Positions 23,601-30,380 of a stretch of DNA of 64,000 nucleotides are shown in pieces. Positions within the stretch are counted from its first letter, which is position 1; each line of letters starts with the position of its first letter. Source of the DNA: Mytilisepta virgata (Eukaryota; Mollusca; Bivalvia; Mytilida; Mytilidae); assembly GCA_028015205.1 (NCBI GenBank), contig CM051516.1:53324230-53388229 (forward strand), written 5' to 3'. Both the position numbers and the translations under genes were made by a program. The notes beneath the pieces are model-generated. The model made no database searches, was not told where the DNA came from, and was given only the letters and a program-made list of their open reading frames with translations.

Positions 23601-26600
23601 GCGGCCATCTTGGTTGACAGTCCGGGTGATCGGACATATTTCTGAAAGAGGACCATCTAAGGACCAATACTGCCAAGTCTGTCTCCAATATGTCAAGTGG
23701 TTTCAGACAAAAACATTTTTCAATGAATTTTCCTATAGGGCCCTATGTTAAACTAAGTTCGGTTGTGGCGGCCATCTTGGTTGACAGTCTGGGTAATCGC
23801 ACAAAATTCTGAAAGAGGACCATCTAAGGACCATTGCTACCAAGTCTAATTGTAATTAGCTTACTTGTTTCAGACGAGAAGATTTTTGAGTGAATTTCTC
23901 ATAGGGTCCTATGTTAAACTAAGTTCTGCTGTGGTGGCCATCTTGGTTCACAGTCAATGAAATCGGACATATACTGAAAGAGGACCTCCTAAGGACCAAT
24001 ACTGCCAAGTCTGGCTCCAATATGTCAAGTGGTTTCAGACAAGATTTTTCAATGAATTTTCCTATCGGGCCCTATGTTAAACTAAGTTCGGTTGTGGCGG
24101 CCATCTTGGTTGACAGTCCGGGTGATCGGACATATTTCTGAAAGAGGACCATCTAAGGACCAATACTGCCAAGTCTGTCTCCAATATGTCAAGTGGTTTC
24201 AGACAAGAAGATTTTTCAATGAATTTTCCTATAGGGCCCTATGTTAAACTAAGTTCGGTTGTGGCGGCCATCTTGGTTGACAGTCTGGGTAATCGCACAA
24301 AATTCTGAAAGAGGACCATCTAAGGACCATTGCTACCAAGTCTAATTGTAATTAGCTTACTTGTTTCAGACGAGAAGATTTTTGAGTGAATTTCTCATAG
24401 GGTCCTATGTTAAACTAAGTTCTGCTGTGGTGGCCATCTTGGTTCACAGTCAATGAAATCGGACATATACTGAAAGAGGACCTAAGGACCAATGCCGCCA
24501 AGTCTGGCTCCAATATGTCAAGTGGTTTCAAACAAGAAGATTTTTCAATGAATTTTCCTATAGGGCCCTATGTTAAACTAAGTTCGGTTGTGGCGGCCAT
24601 CTTGGTTGACAGTCCGGGACATTGGATACACCTCTGTAAGAGGACCATCTAAGGACCATTGCTGCCAAGTCTGGTTCCAATTGGTCAAGTGGTTTAAGAC
24701 AAGACGATTTTTCAATGAATTTTTCCCATAGGGCCCTATGTTAAACTAAGTTTGGCTGTGGCGGCCATCATGGTTAACAGTCTGGGTCATTGGACATATT
24801 TCTGAAAGAGAACCTCCTAAGAACTATTACTGCCAACTTTTGTTCCAACTGGTCTAATTGTAATTAGCTTACTTGTTTCATTTGGGAAGAAAGTCATCCC
24901 CCCCTTTTTTCTATTTTTAGTAACAGCAGCCATCTCGGTTGGAAGTCAGGGATGCCAGACACAGTTTTGGAAGGGGGCCACCCAAGGACCATTCCATCAA
25001 ATTTTGGTCTCAATTGGCCCAGTGGTTTGAGAGGAAAAGATCTTTAAAGGAAAGTTACGCTGGATGCCATCTTTAAAGGGCAAAAACTCCTATAAGGGGT
25101 CAATCAATGATTTTGGTCATGTTGACTTATTTGTAGATCTTACTTTGTTGAATATTTTTGCTGTTTACAATTTGTCTTTATCTATAATAATATTCAAGAT
25201 AATAGCCTAAAACTGCAAAATTTTCTTAACAATTCAGGGGCAATAACCCAACAAAGGGTTGACCAATTCGTCTGAAAATTTCATGACAGGTAGATCTTGA
25301 CCTGATAAACATTTTTACCCCATGTCAGTTTTGCTCTAATTGCTTTAGTTTTTGAGATATAAGACAAAAACTGCAGTTTATCCCTATGTTCTATTTTTAG
25401 CCATGTCGGCCATGTTGGTTGGCAGGCGGGGTCATCGGACACATTTTTTAAACTAGATACCCTAATGATGCTTGTGGCCAAGTTTGGTTCAATTGGTTCA
25501 ACGACGGACGACGGACGCCAAGTGATGAGAAAAGCTCACTTGACCCTTTGGGTCAGGTGAGCTAAAAATTAAGCTGTAAGAAAGATGTGTCATATGAAAA
25601 TAGACAGTTGGATATACAAGGTTTAATTAATAAAAGTACTACAATGTACTAGGTAACTACCCGTACAAGCACATGTATCATATGCAGCATTTAAAGAAAC
25701 GTATCGACCTAAACGTGTGACAATTTTTTAGACATCACATTCATCCTAAATCATTCAAATACTTATTTGAATCGTTTCTATTGCAGTTGTTACGTGATGA
25801 CGGAATAAAGAAAGAGAGCCCTTAATTTTACTATTATAGATATATTCGCTATGTATTTGTAGATAAAACTTATAGATATATTCTCTAATGTGATGTATTT
25901 TTCTGCGAAGTCGAATGGGAATGGTATTTTATGTCTTTATCGTTCTAACATGGCGTTATGCAATTCAAAAATATTTTTCACAGGACGGAGTAAAAGATAG
26001 ACGACTTTTACTTACAGCGTTCCAAATAATTCAATCTTAATAATAATAATTTCTTAAGAATGATAAAACACACGTTTTACATAATAGGAAAAAGGACTAA
26101 GGACAGCTACGAAAAGACGTTGAATATTTCTATATTTAAAAAAAAACACACAGAGGAGGAGCAGATATATTTATATTTGTACCTCGTTGTTTACACATCC
26201 AAGCTGGTATTTCTTTTCTAAAGTCGACGTTACTGTCTGTGCTGCAATACAGGACTGAAATATTCATAATAAGCTGACTTGATTAAAGATACTTATATAA
26301 GGAAGAGTTACATAAAGAAATAAAATATTTGGACTTGCCTCAGCAAAATATCTTTTCTAGTTTTAAGATACATGTATAATTTTTCGGCAAAACGAAAATA
26401 GAAATGATAAAAATCATAAAATAAATGAATAAGTAAGTAAATAATAATAATGATAACAAACATAAATAATGCAATTTAATCAGTTACTTATTAAATTAGT
26501 TTATTGTATTATACTTAATATTTACACATTTCTTTCATTGAATTATATACAGGTAAATTTATACAGATAATGTCTACAATTTATACAATGCCGTTTAGTT

Positions 26601-29600
26601 TCAAGCTAAATGCTACCATTTGCTTTTAAATTCAAATAGACATAAACAAACGGATTTAATGTATCACATTGTTTGTCGTTGGTGAACCATTGAGGAGTTT
26701 GGACGGAAAAAAAGAATTTTCACAAGATGCCTAGAGGTCGGGGAATCAGACGGACAAGACCACAGAACCCGTACGGGGGCAAGGGTACGGGTCGACGAAA
26801 CCCAGTTCGTTATAACAAGGAACCAGATAACCGACCACATCATGACGCACAACAGTATGTACAACAGGAAGCAGAGGTTCCACAAGCACAAATACCAGAT
26901 CAAGGACCACAATTGCAAGAATTAGTTAAAGTCGGTGTGCAGGTAGACAACAATGTTATAAATGGTAAGGATTTTATGCATGTCACGCAGTTATAATAAT
27001 GACTCTTTCCCGATACCTTTAAACGATAAAATTGATTTATTTGTATCCCAAGGTTTGAAAGAAAAAATAGGGGTTTACAATATATCAATTTGGCACTTTT
27101 ATTGAATCAGAATTTTAATGTTCCAAAGCAAACTAAATTTAGTGAGCTGGTGGTTATGTATGGAACTATAGTAGTGAATATCGAAAATAAAACTTTGAAA
27201 GTGAAACATATTGAAAACATAAAGGCTTCATCTTTATAAGTTTTGCAAAAAATTGTCATTCAAAGGCAACCTTTGCTAGCAAGTGATTTATTTTCATATA
27301 TAGCCTAATTAGAGGTGCAGTAGATGATGCCCCATTCGAAAGGGTGTATCGATATGACCAACAATTTAGACTAAGGATAGCTCAGAATTCTACAAAAACA
27401 TGGTCCTAAATTGATGGCAATTTATAGTTTAGCTTCAAGGTGTTTATGGAGGACAACCGCATAAATCTCGATCATTACAAAAATGTTGTAATGACTACAA
27501 CTTTAAAAAAGGATGCTTTCAAATTAATTGCATATATAGACATGCATGGTTGAGATGTAATGGGATGCACCCTTTTATTTTATGTTTACTAAAAAAAATG
27601 ACTCCAAGACCATCAATTGCAAATCAATAAAACCGTCTTTTCAACAGCCAAGATTAAAATTTGGTTACATGCAACAGCATAAAAAACATTCGCCTTCTCT
27701 ACACACAACACTACCATACCACATTCTCAATTAAAAGATCGCTTAAAATAACTAGTTCATCAATGTTTTTTCAAGAAAAATGGAACACGCAGGTACAAAG
27801 TTCTAGCTCTAAGTAGAGAAAAGGCGTATTGCGCGAAGAACCACTCTGATTCTGACAAAAAGTATTCTGAAGATGAAATTACAAAAATGTTAGATTTTCT
27901 CATAAACAACATATTTGTTGAATTTGGCGATCTAATTTTTCAACAAACAATCGGCATTCCAATGGGAATCAACCCTGCTCCTGTCCTCGTCGATCTGTTT
28001 CTGTACTCATATGAAGCGGGCTTCATTCAAGGCCTACCTCGTGAAAACAAAAAGAAACTACCGAAATCCTTTAATTTCACTTTTAGTTATATAGATGACG
28101 TTTTGTCCAAAACATTCTACATCTCATCTACCCGTGAGCTTGAAATTAAGGATACTACAGATACACCAAAGTCCGCTTCATATTTGGATTTGTTTCTTGA
28201 AATAGACAACGAGGGACATTTGAAGATGACAAATGTGATGACTTCAACTTTCCTATTGTTAACTTTCCCTTCTTGAGTAGCAATATACCAGCATGGCCTG
28301 TATATGGCGTCTACGTTTCTCAGCTTATCCGATTTTCAAGGGCATGCGTGAGTTACCCTGACTTTCGAAAAAGAGGATTAATGCTGTCACAAAAGCTTCT
28401 TAACCAGGGTTTTATCAGGGATAAGTTGACGTCATCACTTAGGAAATTTTACGGTCGTCATCATGAATTGATTGATCGTTACAGCGATCCAATATCTAAG
28501 ATGATGTTGGACCTGTTCCCACTGTCGTAACATTTCATGTGCTTCCACCGATTTGTGACTTCCACCGGATTGACTTTGAACTTCACGACAGGTTACAGTA
28601 CTGGTCAATTGACACGTTTCTAAAGACAATTACTGCCAAGTCTTGTTCCAACTGGCTAAGTGGTATCAGACAAGAAAATTTTTAAATTGATTTTCGCATA
28701 GGGTTCTATATGAAACTAAGTTCGGCTGTGGCGGCCATCTTGGTTGACAATCTGGGTGATCGGACATAATTCTGAAAGAAGACCATCTAAGGACCAATGT
28801 TGCCAACTTTAGTTCCAACTGGCAGAGATTTTTGAGTGGATTTCCCATAGGGTCCAATATTAAACTAAGTTCGGCTGTGGTGGCCATCCTGGTTCACAGT
28901 CCACGACATCGGACATATTTCTGAAAGAGGACCCCCTTAGGACCATTGCTGCCAAGTCTGGTTCCAATTGGTCAAGTAGTTTCAGACAAGAAGATTTTTC
29001 AATGAATTTTACCATATGGTCCTATGTTAAACTAAGTTCGGTTGTGGCGGCCATCTTGGTTGACAGTCCGGGTCATCGGACACAATTCTCAACGACGACC
29101 ATCTAAGGACCATTGCTACCAAGCCTGGTTTTGCATTTGAATAGTTATATGCAATTAAAACACGGGACTTTACCAAACATTCAAAGAATGGTTTAAGTTT
29201 TCGGTGCATCTTATATTTTTGCTAATGTTGGATAAGTTGTTATCTATCGGATATTTGGAAAGTAGAACCAGAAAAGTACTTTCAGGATCCAACTATGTCA
29301 AAATACAGAATATTATCTTAAAAATTCATTGAAAATTTCAAGATCGACCTTATTCAAGTGTAACTTACCATGTTCGACACCTTTCCACATTGAACTATAT
29401 GACTGCAATTATATGGATGATCTACACTGTCGCACGAGTAACATTTCAGTGCTGTAATAAATATTATACATAAACAAACAACAAAATGAATAACAGAATT
29501 GGTCCAAAATTACATACCAATCAGTCAACGCTGCCCAACAGACAGAATCCCGGACAAGAAATAACATAAAAGAGTACAAAACACAAACATAAACATAATA

Positions 29601-30343
29601 GAGAACCACGATAGTCTGAAACACTGGAAAATGGTGCGGTTAACTGGTTTTATAGGTACACTTTACCTAACATCCTTATCTATGCCGGTATAAACATACT
29701 ATAAAAGCCAATACAGTATGATTACAAACAAGGTCACCGTTTGCTAGAACTGAAAAATTTGGTTGGATTGTACATAATTTAGTTAGCGGGGTCAGAATTT
29801 ACTCGTTTGAACTGTCAAACTAGTTACAACTGTCATAGCTACAGGTCGGATAATGTCTCTCTATTAAGCGAAAAAGTCAGAAGTAATACTTTCATAAATG
29901 GTTTAATGCTACATGTACATGTATCTCGTCTTAGCGTTCAACAGAAATCGGGAGTATTCGTGTACATGTGCACTTTGCACAAGGCGTTATCACATTAATT
30001 TTATAAATATTGCATAGAAATTATATTACCAATAATTGTAATGAAGATAGACCAAGATGGACAAAAAGACATAGAGAGCAATCAAAAGACCAACTTAAGG
30101 GACCGAAAAATACACATTAAAAGGTCATTTGTGCCTAGCACAAATGATAAGGCCTTTCCTTTCCACGTGTCCAGTTTGGCAAGGGGCGTAACTCTTGGGA
30201 AATAAATAAAATAGACAAAAAAAAAAAAAAAAAAAAAAAAAAAGGCCCGTCCCGTCTTCAGTAAAGAGATATTGCCACTTCTATTTTCTCTTGAAATCTC
30301 TTAAATTTTTAATGTATTGTTACAAAAAGTAATTGTCCAAAAA

Positions 30344-30380
<37 letters not shown>

